From the NCBI RefSeq assembly GCF_900496995.4, contig NC_044007.1, forward strand, positions 77,202,226-77,266,225: a DNA stretch of 64,000 nucleotides, given 5' to 3'. The notes below the pieces were generated by a model that was given only the letters and a program-made list of their open reading frames with translations, made no database searches and was not told the DNA's origin. Below, piece after piece: positions 11,933 through 23,600 of this stretch (position 1 is the stretch's first letter; each line of letters starts with the position of its first letter). Origin of the DNA: Aquila chrysaetos chrysaetos (lineage: Eukaryota; Chordata; Aves; Accipitriformes; Accipitridae). Made by a program: the position numbers and the translations under genes.

Positions 11933-13295
11933 CTACAAGCAAAAGAGGCAAAGCACAGAAACATTGTGTACTACAAACAAAAAGGTGAAGTTGCTGAAAA
12001 ATTATGGGATTTTGTTGTGCAGTCACTATATCATCTATTTTGTAGTATAGCAGTGGATCATATCTTCTCCAATGAAGGACACTTTTTGATATGAACAAAT
12101 AGTACTATTACAAACAATGCCAAATTGAGGCCAACATTGTAACTCCCAGAAGCGATGCAAGTCATGCAATGTGCAGTTACAAAGAGAGAAGTACCAGTTC
12201 CTGTGCTCTGCCACAGACTTCTCATGAGGCTCTGCCAACTCTAACAAACTAACTTCCTGCATCTACAACTGTGTAGAACCTTCCAGATCATTTTTAACAA
12301 GTCCTTTTTAAAAAAAAAAAAAAGATAGGGAAACAGAGCTCTTAAACCACTTTATTTTGCATAAATCACCCAGAATCATTGTCTTGATTTTATTTTAAAA
12401 CATATGCTGTGAATCACAATACCTGAAATTAAAGCACAGTCAATCTTTACAGGCTTATAGTTGCACTTGTCCTGAAACAGGAATTGAAGGCATTTCCGAA
12501 GTTGCAACAAAATAGATTCCTACTGTATTAGTGACAAACTGCTAAAAGAATAACTCCACTGTACAGGAAGATTTGGACTGCTTCAACAAACCAAATCATT
12601 CTGAATAAGTACAGAATTTATAGCCATATCTTCATACAAACTGCTTAAATTTGCATTAAGTGATAAGCCAAACAGGGAACTTGAAACTCTAAGAAAAGTT
12701 CAAAAACATTAAAAGAAATCTTAGTCTCAGAGTGCCCTAGATAAGATTGGAAACTACATATATATAAACACATAGAATTACATTGTAATTCTGCTCTCCA
12801 TAGTAGGCTTCTGTTCCAAGATCTCCTACACACACTAACAGGCATACAACTCCTACAAGAGAAATCCAAAAATATTTCAGATGCACTGGTCTTGCTGTAC
12901 ATGAGTAGATTGATCCTACAGCATGCATCCATAAGAAGCATTACTGAGTCAAAGCAACTATTTGTGTGAATTAGACTTCATCTGCAGAACAAGGTAAAGA
13001 TCTCAGGTCCTAGTTCAAAATGCTTAATTATACACAGCTGCTGATTCCTGAGTCCTCATCATGTACTCAGGTCCTCTGCTGAACCTATAAGTAGCTAATC
13101 TCTGAATCACAGATTTAATTTCTTTTTCAGAATGTGTATGTATCAGTGCAATTATATGACTGTATTACAGAATAAAAAACCCAAAAACCACAAAACAGAC
13201 AAAAATCAGAAATCAATTAAATGTAATGTGAAAATAAATATTCAAGTTAACCTGAACTTTATAAGACAAGTTGCAAAAAGACGAGTATAACTCAC
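11933..13295 (-). other. ABCA13 intron
   Basis: AT-rich intron. No repeats, RNA genes or extra exons recognised. A short A run (12,309-12,323) is the only low-complexity feature. Confidence 0.55.
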
Positions 13296-13469
13296 AGGTC
13301 ATGAGATGCAGTATATCCTTCTGAAAAGTAGTTATCTGATTTCTCATTCCATTGCTGGATCAGGGTATTTATCTCTGAAAAAAGTTTCCAGGCTTCCCTG
13401 CCATCTAGAAACTGAGACATTAAATCAGCTATCATTCTTTCAAGTTCCAAAAGGAGTTTGTGAGAGAGC
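13296..13469 (-). CDS. ABCA13: ABCA13 internal exon
   Basis: A 174-base exon ending at a GTGAGT donor after GACCT. Its frame runs LLLELERMIADLMSQFLD then GREAWKLFSEI, parallel to the human ABCA13 stretch ending in LEALRNQFEEESKPWKVVEAL. The 3' end joins in phase to the exon at 11932. The acceptor is placed at GCAGCAGCAG before GCTCTCTCAC. The repeated CAG there makes the exact start uncertain by a few codons, and an in-frame TAG lies a little further upstream. Confidence 0.7.
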
Positions 13470-16400
13470 CTGCTGCTGCTGCACTATTGCTCAAATACCT
13501 AGCAGACTGAATGCAAAACAGAGCATACCTTGTTGGAGAATCAAAGCTTTCTTATTTAAACAATACACAGAATTTGCATGTCTAAAAAAACTCCCACAAT
13601 TGGCAATGATAGTAAAATTTCTCCCTAACAATGTGTCTAGGCCCTGAAATGACTGGCCTCACAAAGGTTGATTCTCAATACAGTTTGGACTGACCTGCAA
13701 GTTGGCAATATAACATGCTACATGATAGAGAGAACCAACATCTTATGTTGTACTGTCCTTGCCCAAAGATCCAGGAATGGTAAAAAGATGGCCCAAGACT
13801 GAAACCAACCAAAAGCAGACCTCCCCAGTCAATACTCAGGCTTGCTTTCCCTTACAGGACTTCTGCCTACACTACCAACGTGACAGAAGGCAGCAGCCTC
13901 AACATTTTTGCGGTCCAATTACACAAAGAGAAGGAGCCTGCATGTTCCCATTGTATAGCCTAGAATAAGGCATACCAAGGCCTGGCCAAACCTACTGACT
14001 GCTCTCCTTTCCTCCACCACTATGGTTTTTTTTAATGCCAAGTGGTTATAACAGATTTTTACCATAACAGATGTCCTGTTCACCAAGGGAATTCCCAGTG
14101 GCCAGCAGCTTACCATACTTCAAGTTGCCATCATAAGAATGTCAGCTCTTGCGAAGAGTTTCAAAATCATGCCTGAAATTATTACTGGATTTTCCTACAG
14201 CTACAATAGGAGTTAGTGCATTAATTTTGGCAATCACATTAAATTATTACTTTGACTCATCATACATCAGTGAAACCTTTATCAAGAGAGAAATCAAAGG
14301 CTGCATTTTTGATAAAATACACAGTTAGCTGTACATGCTTTCTTTAGATGGTATTGCAAACATCTCCAGAGCAGCTTGAAACACAGCTGATATTTTTTAC
14401 AGTAAAAAATAACATGTTTCAGTGGAAAAACAAACACCAGCATTAAAGCAGCTAGGTAAGTGTTTTCCCTAGGAAACATCTGAATGGTTTATTCTTTTCT
14501 CCATGCAACTACACATGTCATCATAGAGACTGCACACCAAGCTGTTCTGCCAGGCAGAGTTTTAAGATGCTATACTGGAGATTTACTCTCATCCCCTTCA
14601 ACATGCTTCAGCCACTATTGCCAGAGATAGTGGATGGGAATTAAAAATAAATGAATTATATACTGTATCAATGAAGGCCTGTAGTCTGCTTTCAGTTTTG
14701 TCCACAATTCAGGCACAGGTGGGACAGTAAATGGGTCTTCCTTTTGTCAGGCCTCTGCAGTGCAGTATATTTCACTATATTCCCTATTAGATTCCAAATC
14801 TGTATTTGACTTAATGAGAAAATATGATTAAGTAACACATGGTGATATATTATACTTCCACTGTAACAATTTTTTTGTTACTTTGTCTTATTAGCAAGAT
14901 GAAAAAAGTTCATGACAGTAACATTTAATGGATAACTTAGGTCTTTTAACTGAGTTACAGTTGACAGCCTACATGCAAAAATTAGGAATTTAATCTATTA
15001 ACTTATTAAAGTGTATCTCTGCATAGAGTCTGAGCTTGCTGACAGCATGAACAAGACACAGTTTGGCCTCATGCCATGCAGAAATACAGCCCTCTATTAT
15101 TCTCTTTGTTTGCTTCATCTTCTGGCACACTGGACAGAGCAGAGCACACAAACTGCTCCAATGGCTCTCCTGTGGGAATCTGGCAGGAACATAAGAAATT
15201 GATTAATATCTCAAGAGAGCTGCTGAACGTTATATCTGCTATCAACTTACTTATCTGGTGAAAAAAAGAATATCACAGAGTCTTCTTCAGTGAGAACAAA
15301 GCCCATTTAATCCAGCCTCATTCTGGGGGACATACTTCAAAGTACCTCACGTGCAGAGTGTTGTTAGGGTGCTCATACAGCACGCACAATGATGAGACTT
15401 GTATATGCGAGGAACTTTCACCATGTAGCTACACCAGCGTTGCTACTTCTACAGTCATTTGCAGACTGATGCTGAACTAACTTGACCACGATAGAGTACA
15501 CATACACTAGAATGAATAACCATGCTGAAGCAACTTCACAAGTATAAAAATTACTGATGTAAAAAGCATTCAGTACCATGATACCTCTCAACCAATGATT
15601 ACATGTAGCAGACTAGTTTTAAATGGAAGTTGGTAGGTTTCAGCAGTGTGGCGAAGAGGCCAGAATTTTTTCCTCATAGCCTGACTTCTACATTCCATGT
15701 TGAAAGACTTTTTATTCCCAATCATATAAATACTATTAAAGTATACAAAAATAATTTAGCATATTTTAATTCTCTCTATTAATGTCTGAGATAATTTACA
15801 TCCTAACTCCTTTCAACCGTGCCTAGAAAATTTATTAAAACTTTTGCAGGTCTTTTGACACCAAACCAGCTGGGGCATTAGATGCAGAATTGAAGTGCTC
15901 AGAACAGACATTGTCCAGGCTTCCATATTTCCCTTCAAACTTTGAGGGTCTTCAATGCCCTGACACAAGCACACAATACCAAGACATTAGTTTAAATAGC
16001 TAGCAAGTGAGTTGGCCTGGAATGACAAGGGCAACCATGGCTATCAGGCTGCAGTCAAATTCAGTTTTGATCAAACTGGCCAACACTGATATGTCATTAA
16101 AAGGTCATTCAAAAGTCAAGTTTTTTTGATTTATCCCATTGTGTAAACCAGCTGTCTTTATAACGAGCTCTTCTGGAGTACAACTCTAGACTGTACCTCG
16201 AAAAGAACAAACAGATTTCAGATAAATACCAACATGTTCCATTCAAAAAACTGTGGACTTTAGTAGAAATTCAAAAGATGTTTCAAGTTTTCTGCAGCTC
16301 AAAACAGACCACCAAAACAGATCGCTTTGGTCTAGAAGATAGGTTAGAAAGCCCTCTCTGAGGAAAGGGATTTTCTTCTAAATTTGACACGTCACTGATA

Positions 16401-16915
16401 CATTTGAATAGTTGCACTGAGACAACTCACTCAAGTAAATTCGTATCAACACCGCACAACTGAGAAGAAAGGACTCTTGATGTGCCCTAATTTATGCGTA
16501 GAAGAGACAGGCATTCTTTGTCCAGCAAGCCAGATAAAAACTGCTACCTGCCACGTTAATCCAGGCAGCTTCAAATCTAGGATTTCATTTAAAAGCTTAG
16601 TGGACCAAACTCCAGATTTCTCTACAGGGTTGGATAATAAACTCAGGACTTAGCTATACTCAGTGGTGACTTCAGAGATGCATAAATTCATTAATATACA
16701 CAACTAGACCTATCAGCATCTTCATGAGCAGACATTTCAGCTGAAGCTAAACACATTTATTTTGATGGGAATGAAGCCAGGACATTTAGCAGTCTTGTAG
16801 CTGCTTCACAAATCTAAGATATGACTATAGCTTCTGTAAGGCTGAAAAAACCCTTCAGTGTACCAATAAAAACAAAGATGAAATAGAGGGACACTGAAAT
16901 TTTCAAGTGATTTAC
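13470..16915 (-). other. ABCA13 intronic sequence
   Basis: The exon upstream (16916) ends on a codon boundary while the exon at 13469 needs two bases, so an exon of 3n+2 length is expected here. A splice-bounded block at about 14,117-14,177 was considered, but it has stops in all three frames. Otherwise featureless AT-rich DNA. Confidence 0.45.
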
Positions 16916-17049
16916 CTTTGTTAATTGCACTGTATAACTTAGCAGCTTCTCAACATGAAGATCATCAAAACCAAACCTGGATTCAAGTTCTCCTCTCACA
17001 GCAAGCAGATTCCACAAAACATCCATGAGAGAAAGTTTATACTGAAAAC
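16916..17049 (-). CDS. ABCA13: ABCA13 internal exon
   Basis: A 134-base exon from CTTTCTTTCAG (start 17049) to a GTAAAT donor after ACAAAG. The frame contains SRFGFDDLHVEKLLSYTVQL, close to human ABCA13 SQFGFDDLHTEQILNSSAEL. It joins in phase to the preceding exon at 18120 (the split codon G+GT gives Gly). It encodes part of the N-terminal extracellular region. Confidence 0.85.
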
Positions 17050-18119
17050 CTGAAAGAAAGAAAACCTTCTGTTTACATCATTCCTGCTTTCTGTTGATGT
17101 TGTTTCTTCATGGTTCATACTTGATGAGATACAAGTACCATGTTCCCAGCTTTTTGAAAGAGAAAAAAACAAAAAAGAAAAAAGGCATATACCTGAACAC
17201 CAATTTTATTAGGATAAAATCCATGATTGTATCAGCAGTATGGCAAGGTCAGGTAATCTGATGGTATTCCAACAGTTGATACAACAATGGTGAGATGCCC
17301 CTGCACACTGATTGCCAGCAGACCCAGCAGGTTGCCATTTTGAACCATGCATCTAATTCTGCCCATAGTCACGCAAATGTGTGTGTATGGGCTTGATATA
17401 AATCACTGCTGAGAGGGAGAGCACCAGGTGAATACCAGGAGACCCAGGGAATTCAAGTTTACCCTCCATGCAAGGGCTCCAGCATATCACCTTTGTACCA
17501 CTTCAGTCTTCATTTTGACAGGTGAAGTGGGATTTAGACCACATATAATTCTTGGCCTGACCTTCCATGCAGAGCAGACAGCTGCATCTAGGAATCTAAT
17601 CATGTGCCATTAGACAGTTTGCCAATGAAACTTGTTCCTGACCTTTTCTTGAGGAGTTGTCCTGGGGCCAGCCTACCTTCTCCAATTAAACTCATCTCCC
17701 ATACTCAAGCAGCAGACAGGCAAATATAGCCCTTCAGCTGAGTGCAGAATTTATGATAACAGAAGAATGAAGCTTAAAAGTAAAACAGCCATAATGCTTA
17801 ACATGCACATCCAAAACAAGAGGCTATCCTTCTATCAAATGGAAGAAATTGTCCTTTGTAGTGATTTAGTCTCTCTCCCAAATTCACCACTGAAAGATCA
17901 TTCTAAACACAATATATTAGACCAACATGCTTCATTTATCAAATAGTTGCCAGAGTCCAATGAAATTTAGTTATTAGTATTTAAAAACCAGATCAATAAA
18001 GAAATGGCTTGGCACTACAGCAATATAGTTAAATTCTTAGATGTTTTACATTAGGAATTTAGCAGAAGCTCGGGCACTTACTGCTATGACATATTCCCAA
18101 TCTGAGGCAAATTCCTTAC
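17050..18119 (-). other. ABCA13 intron
   Basis: Ordinary intron between two phase-matched exons. Nothing else seen. Confidence 0.6.
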
Positions 18120-18227
18120 CTTCGAAGCTCCTATCCTGTACTGATGCAGCAGTTAAATTCAATGTTGTTTTCACTGCTTCATAGAAACTTTGGCCCAATG
18201 GCATCATAGCTAAATCCTTCAATGATG
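18120..18227 (-). CDS. ABCA13: ABCA13 internal exon (most upstream one found)
   Basis: A 108-base exon with acceptor TTTTTCACTTAG and donor GTAAGG. It reads SLKDLAMMPLGQSFYEAV, matching human ABCA13 SLEDLDWLPLNQTFSQVS, and leads in phase into the exon at 17049. In the human protein this corresponds to roughly residue 200. The start codon, first membrane span and about 200 residues should therefore lie further right (18.2-36 kb), where I could not find them. Confidence 0.8.
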
Positions 18228-19244
18228 CTAAGTGAAAAATAAAACAAAAAATCAAGCTCTCCATACACCCAGAAAAACTGAAAGGGCATGGTGGAAAAAG
18301 ATTACATACAAGCAATTGAATATTAAAATATTTTTTATTGTTGAAAAATTGATGTGTTTTTTTATGAAAAGTCTGATTTGACAAAACGAGTTGAGATTTT
18401 ACAGTTAGAGTTTCACTCAATTTTCATTAAGGAAATGTCTTCTAAGAGGACATTAGTCCTCTTAAAAAAAAAGAGAGAGAGAGAAAAGAGTTAAAAGTGA
18501 GAGCAAAAATGAGAGCAGAACTACCACAAGCATTCTCCCACTTACCCTCACAACAAGGCAGGATGGACACAGAATACTTATATTTTACTTCCAGTCACTC
18601 TGCAGAGAAAAGAAAGAATCTTTAAAGCAACAGAACACTTGTTCTCACAAAAAATGAAACAAAGCACATTACAGAAAGCATTGATAAAAATATATCTATT
18701 GAATTGCTTACACATCCCAGTCTCAGTCACCTTAGCTGTGAAACAAACTTCTCTGTTATTGTAGCCATAATTTACTACTTAAAGTTTATGTCAAATTTAC
18801 CAGTTATTTCCTATACAGTATTCCTTTGTTATTATGCAAATAAGAACCCAGTTTTGTCAGAGTGGATCAGCAGTTTCCAACATATGCAAGAGGAAGAAAA
18901 AAAAATCAAAACCAACAATATTAAACTTTGCCAAGCAGGTGTGAAAAGTCTCAGTTAAGTACCTCTGAGAGACACAGCAAACATGGTACAGCCCAGGAAG
19001 TGGGAGAAGTTGTAAATTTAGGAACCTTTCTACTGACTAAATTCTGCCTGAAACAGGACCTCTAGAAATATATGTTAGTAATATGAAGCTAGTCAAGACA
19101 TGAACATTAGTTTTTTGTGGTTTGCTTTCCAAATTGCATTAATTATGGCAAATTTGGTCATTGAAAAACACCAAAGTCTTAAAAAAAAACCCAAACAACC
19201 AACCCCAAAACCCAAACAAACATCAGTCTCCTCTTATTCATCAC
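18228..19244. other. ABCA13 intronic sequence
   Basis: AT-rich, with a short GA run near 18,470-18,485. No gene or repeat recognised before the LTR that begins near 19,245. Confidence 0.5.
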
Positions 19245-19485
19245 TGGTGAGTTGCCCCAGCTGGCAGCCAAGCACCTGCACAGCTGCTTATTCACTCCCT
19301 TCTCTCATGGGACAGGAAGAAAATGAAAGGAAGGTGGGAAGACTCATGGATCAAAATAAAGACAGTTTAATAGGTGAAGCGAAAGTTGCACATGCAAGCA
19401 AAGCAAAACAAGGAATTCATTCACTACTTCCCATCAACAGGCAGATGCCCAGCCACTTCCCAGAAAGCAAGGTCTCAGCATGCAT

Positions 19486-19491
19486 AACAGT
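19486..19491 (+). repeat. Left target-site duplication AACAGT
   Basis: AACAGT directly left of the inner LTR is repeated at 20,466-20,471 directly right of it. Removing the insert plus one copy restores a continuous older LTR sequence (CATAACAGT then TACATGGG). Confidence 0.9.
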
Positions 19492-20465
19492 TGTCACGGT
19501 TTAAGCCCAGCCGGCAACAAAGCACCACAAAGCCACTCGCTTACTCCTCCCCCCACCCCAGTGGGATGGGGAGGAGAAAATATAAAGAAAAGCTCATGGG
19601 TCAACACAAGGAGGGATCACTCACCAGTTATGGTCACAGGCAAAATACAGACTCAACTTGCAGAAAAAAACAAATCAATTTAATTTACTACCAATCAAAT
19701 CAAAACCAGGAAAATGAGAAGTAAAACCGAACCTTAGAACACCTTCCCTCCACCCCTCCCTCCTTCCCACCTCAACTCCGCTCCCAGTTTTCTCCAGCTC
19801 CTCAGCAGCACAGAGGGACAGGGAATGGAGATTATGGTCAGTTCATCACACCTTGTCTCTGCCACTCTTCCCTCCTCAGGGGGAGGACTCCTCACTCATC
19901 TCCTGCTCCAGTGTGGGGTCCACAGCAGACAGTTCTCCACAAACTTCTCCAACATGAGTCCTTCCCACAGGCTGCAGCCCTTCATAAACTGCTCCAGCAT
20001 GGCTCCTTTCCATGGGCTGCAGTCCTTCAGGAAGAGACTGCTCCAGCACAGGCTTTCCCATGGAGTCACAGCCTTCTCTAGGGGCATCCACCTGCTCTGG
20101 CATGGGGTCCTCCACGGGCTGCAGGTGAGCATCTGCTCCCTCACCCCCCTCCATGGGCAGGGGAACAGCCTGCCATATCACCACAGGCTGCAGGGGCATC
20201 CCCTCCTCCAGCACACTTCCTCCTCCTTCTTCACTGACCTTGGTATCTGCAGATGGGTTCCTCTCACATTCCACTCCACTCCCGCTGCAGGTTTTCCCTT
20301 CTTAAATATGTTACCCCAGAGGCACTAAGACCATCACTGATGGGCTCGGCCTAGGCCAGAGGCAGGTCTGACTTGGAGCCAGGGAAGCTTCTAGCAGCAT
20401 CTTACAGGAGCCACCCCTGTAGCCCCTCCCCCACTACCAAAACCCCTCCACACAAACCCCATACA
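19492..20465 (-). mobile_element. Solo LTR (copy 1) of a second avian ERV family, 974 bp, nested
   Basis: The element begins TGTCACGGTTTAAGCCCAGC and ends CCCCATACA (TG...CA on either strand), with AACAGT duplicated at both sides. Sense is minus: the minus strand carries a TATA-like ATATTTAAG (20,309-20,301) about 160 bases from its 5' end and an AGTAAA polyadenylation-like signal about 200 bases from its 3' end. Between them lies a long section of degenerate 45-base repeats. The same layout appears in the copies at 25,960 and 34,247. No internal retroviral genes flank it, so it is a solo LTR left by recombination. Long open frames on both strands inside it are discussed as a finding, not called as genes. 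Confidence 0.85.
20301..20309 (-). promoter_or_regulatory. LTR TATA-like box (copy 1)
   Basis: The minus strand reads ATATTTAAG followed by AAGGG. The same motif sits in the same place in copy 3 (34,426-34,434), and a variant ATATAAG sits in copy 2 (26,803-26,797). Preservation across copies supports a core promoter role. Confidence 0.6.
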
Positions 20466-20471
20466 AACAGT
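20466..20471 (+). repeat. Right target-site duplication AACAGT
   Basis: Second copy of the six-base duplication that flanks the nested LTR. It is identical to 19,486-19,491. Confidence 0.9.
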
Positions 20472-20607
20472 TACATGGGAAGACAAACACTGTAACCATG
20501 AACACCCTCTACTTTTGTCCCCTTCTTGCTCTGTCCATGCTATAGGCTCAGGGTAGAGAAACCGCTGCTGAGATAATATTAACAGATTAATAACTTTACC
20601 CAGCACA

Positions 20608-23600
20608 GCAGCCAGTTGTTACTGTTATCTTTGCTTACTGCTGCTGAAGAAAACAATAACCATGAACTTAAAATCAAGTTCCTGTTTACTTTGGGAACAC
20701 TCAGACTCAGAGTTTGCAAGCTTTCAGAAAAGACTTCTGCTTTTGGGATATAAGCACTGCAAGCATAGCTAATGCAGCTTTGCATGTTCATAGTACAAAC
20801 TGGAATAAGGTTACAAATGACTTAGCCAAAAAGTGGAGGGGAAGGAAAAAAAAAAATCAAGCCCCAACACATATTGTAATCCACATATTGTAATCAAAAA
20901 AAGACTTATTTCCCAGTTTCAAAAAAAATTATGCCTTCATATCTTTTTTTATTAGGAAAAAGACAGTGGGATGCTAAAGGGTGACACAATCAGCACAGTA
21001 ATTTCCCATTCAAAGTCTTTGGGCCCCTACCTCCCCATGGGATAAGGCTGGTGAAGTTCATGGCCAGTCTTGCACAGGCAGCCAGGATCAGTGGCCTCCT
21101 CTAGCCTCATAAATATGTTAACTGACTACCATGACAATTACCTATCAACCTATTACAAACAACTACCTACTCCAGCAAATACATTTCTGACTTTTTCCTA
21201 ACAATTCCCTTATTTTACTGCAAATTCCTGGAGATACTTGTCTTAGTCCGTGGTTTTGATACCATGTCTTCCTCTGAATCCAACTGTCCTTTACCTAAGG
21301 CAGAAAACTTTCATATTCAGAATACAATCTCTGTGGGTTTTTCCTTACTGCTTCATTTCTTGCAAGAACAGCCAAAGCTATTTTGATAGCAAGAGGCTTG
21401 AGAAACAAAATGGAGTAATTTTCCTGATATTGACCAAGTGCTACATACATACTAAGTTGATTAGAAACCAAAAACCATTATTTTCTTATGTTCATATGTA
21501 AATATTCTGTCTTTCAAAGACTCCCCAAAACTGGCCCAGACCATATAGGGTTACTATTCCAATAAGTTGCTGCAGACATACAGCTGTCTTGCAGAACTAT
21601 TTATTTTTTCATTTGAAGATACACATCATTAAAGAAAACTTTGACCATCTAAGCAATTCTTATGCAGGTGCTAGCATCATTGCTTAGACCTTACTTGATT
21701 TTGTTTTTCCACACCTGCTCTTGTACATGAGCTCTTCTGATACTACTCCACTAGAGAGCCACAGAGGCCCAAGTACCAATAAAACCAGTAACAAGAAAGA
21801 GACCAGCATGAGTGGGACTGCTCCAGGCAGGGGCTCAAGCTAGAAGCTGAGGTGACCCTGGAGGAGGCCATGCCCTCAGCAATGGGGCACCATCCCCCAG
21901 GACCCTAGCCAGCAGGCAGACCCAGGGGTGGGTCACAGGCTCCAGTGACAGCCCCAACACAGTGAGATGAGCCCAGGAGTCCAGTCAGGTGCAAAAAGAA
22001 ACAGAACAACCACATGGGTCTGAAGGGTCTACCCAGGAGAAGATGCTAGACAGACTTGGGGCCCCAACACACCTACAGGGTGAGGCTATTTAGCTACAAG
22101 TGGTAGCAGCCTGAGCAAAGAGAAAAACTAATGTGCTTAGAAAAAAACATTTTGAAGACTTGTTTCCATGATCTTTGTAGTTCTAAGTCTGAGAAAACCT
22201 AAGCTTAATTTTCTTTTAGGTATTGAGAAGTCTAGTAAACAGAACTAGGAGTCTGAGCTGCAAGGGCAAATCCCACCACATTCTACAAGATTTGCAGGGG
22301 AATTAAGAGTACTGGGAATACATTATGTTTCCATGCACATGCACTGTCATTTGTGGATGTGGGTGGAAGGCCATAGGACACTGTGCTGCATGGTTTTTAT
22401 CTTATTTGCATGCTCTCAATTTTACTCTGTCCTCTATTAAGATGAGGTAAGGGTAGAACATCCTGGAAAGAGCAGGGAAAAAAATGTCCTTTACCATGGG
22501 AGCTCCTAAATATACCTCCTACATATTTCCTCACTCCTCTGCTCTGAGATGCTGCTGGGTGTAACAGGCTAGGGAATCACATCAAAGAGCTGCAAACCAG
22601 CAGCTTTTGCAGTGGCTGAAGAGAGGAGCAATGAGCAAAGCCCTGGAGCTGTTGAAAAATTAATGGTTTCCGAGGCTTCAGAGGAGGTGGCAGATTTTGC
22701 TGCAAATCAAAGTTGATGAGGTAGTTGTAGCCTTCACCTGGCTCATCTTCTCACCATGTCCAAGGCTGTTAACAGACCCTGTTGCCTGAGGGGATGGCAC
22801 CACATCTGAGAGGTCACAGCCTGCACCAGGATGACTTCAACCCCTGGCTCAGCCCCCCTCATGGAGGCAGCCCTACTCAGGCTGCTCACTGACAAATAGT
22901 TATTTGGATGGTTTATGGCTTTCATAGTGGAAGTTCCAACAGAAGTCATAGAATTACTTTTTCCAAAAGATAAAAACTATATTTCAAACTGGAAGCACCG
23001 ATGTGGTACATCCTGTGAAAACAAATGCGTTAACTGTCCATGTAAACTATGCACAGTATTTGATTTACCCTTAATAAACACAACATTGTCAATGCAAAAG
23101 TGTCCCTGAAAATGATTATAAAGGACCACCTATGATTTGATATAAATCCTCAAAGGGAAGATAATTGGCATTACTGTACTGTGCCACCCTTCAGTCAACA
23201 CAAGGACATTGTAGGATTCAGTTATGTTTGGCCAATCAAGCTGACAGTCTGAATTCCTAAGGCTGTTGGCAGCCAGCATAAGTCAGAGCCACCCTGAAGC
23301 TGATTTAATTTATCCTGATGGATCTGCCGGAATAGACCAACCTCAGAATGAGCTTAATCCTACCTTTTTACCCCTTTTCCTTACCTAGGCTATATGCTAC
23401 TCAGTGTAGCCTATTGAGTGTATAAATATGCATACATGCATGCATTTTATTTTTCAGTTCAAAAATTGAAAGCCACTGAATAGTTTCCGCAATTGTTAAG
23501 TAGGTCTAAGACTGCCTCCAGGAAATTATTTTCTGCTTTTCTTTTGAACTGAAATATAATTTCGGTAGTTCAGTCAAAGCACTGTAAAAATCATGCAGAA

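Larger units (their letters stand above)
19245..20607 (-). mobile_element. Older solo LTR of an avian endogenous retrovirus, split by a younger LTR
   Basis: Plus-strand 19,245-19,491 and 20,466 to about 20,607 together form one LTR of the bird type whose antisense strand begins TGTxGTGGTTTAACCCCAGC. Diagnostic segments are GACAGTTTAATAGGTGAAGC, AAGGAATTCATTCACTACTT and, after the interruption, TACATGGGAAGACAAAC. The transcription sense is minus, so TATTAAACTG serves as the polyadenylation region. It is diverged, and both outer ends are uncertain by tens of bases. It is interrupted exactly by the element at 19,492-20,465. Confidence 0.7.

Noticed and set aside
14117-14177. Splice-bounded block on the minus strand (TTTCAG ... 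GTAAGC) in the expected place of a missing ABCA13 exon
   Set aside because: Stops in all three frames and no resemblance to the expected protein segment.
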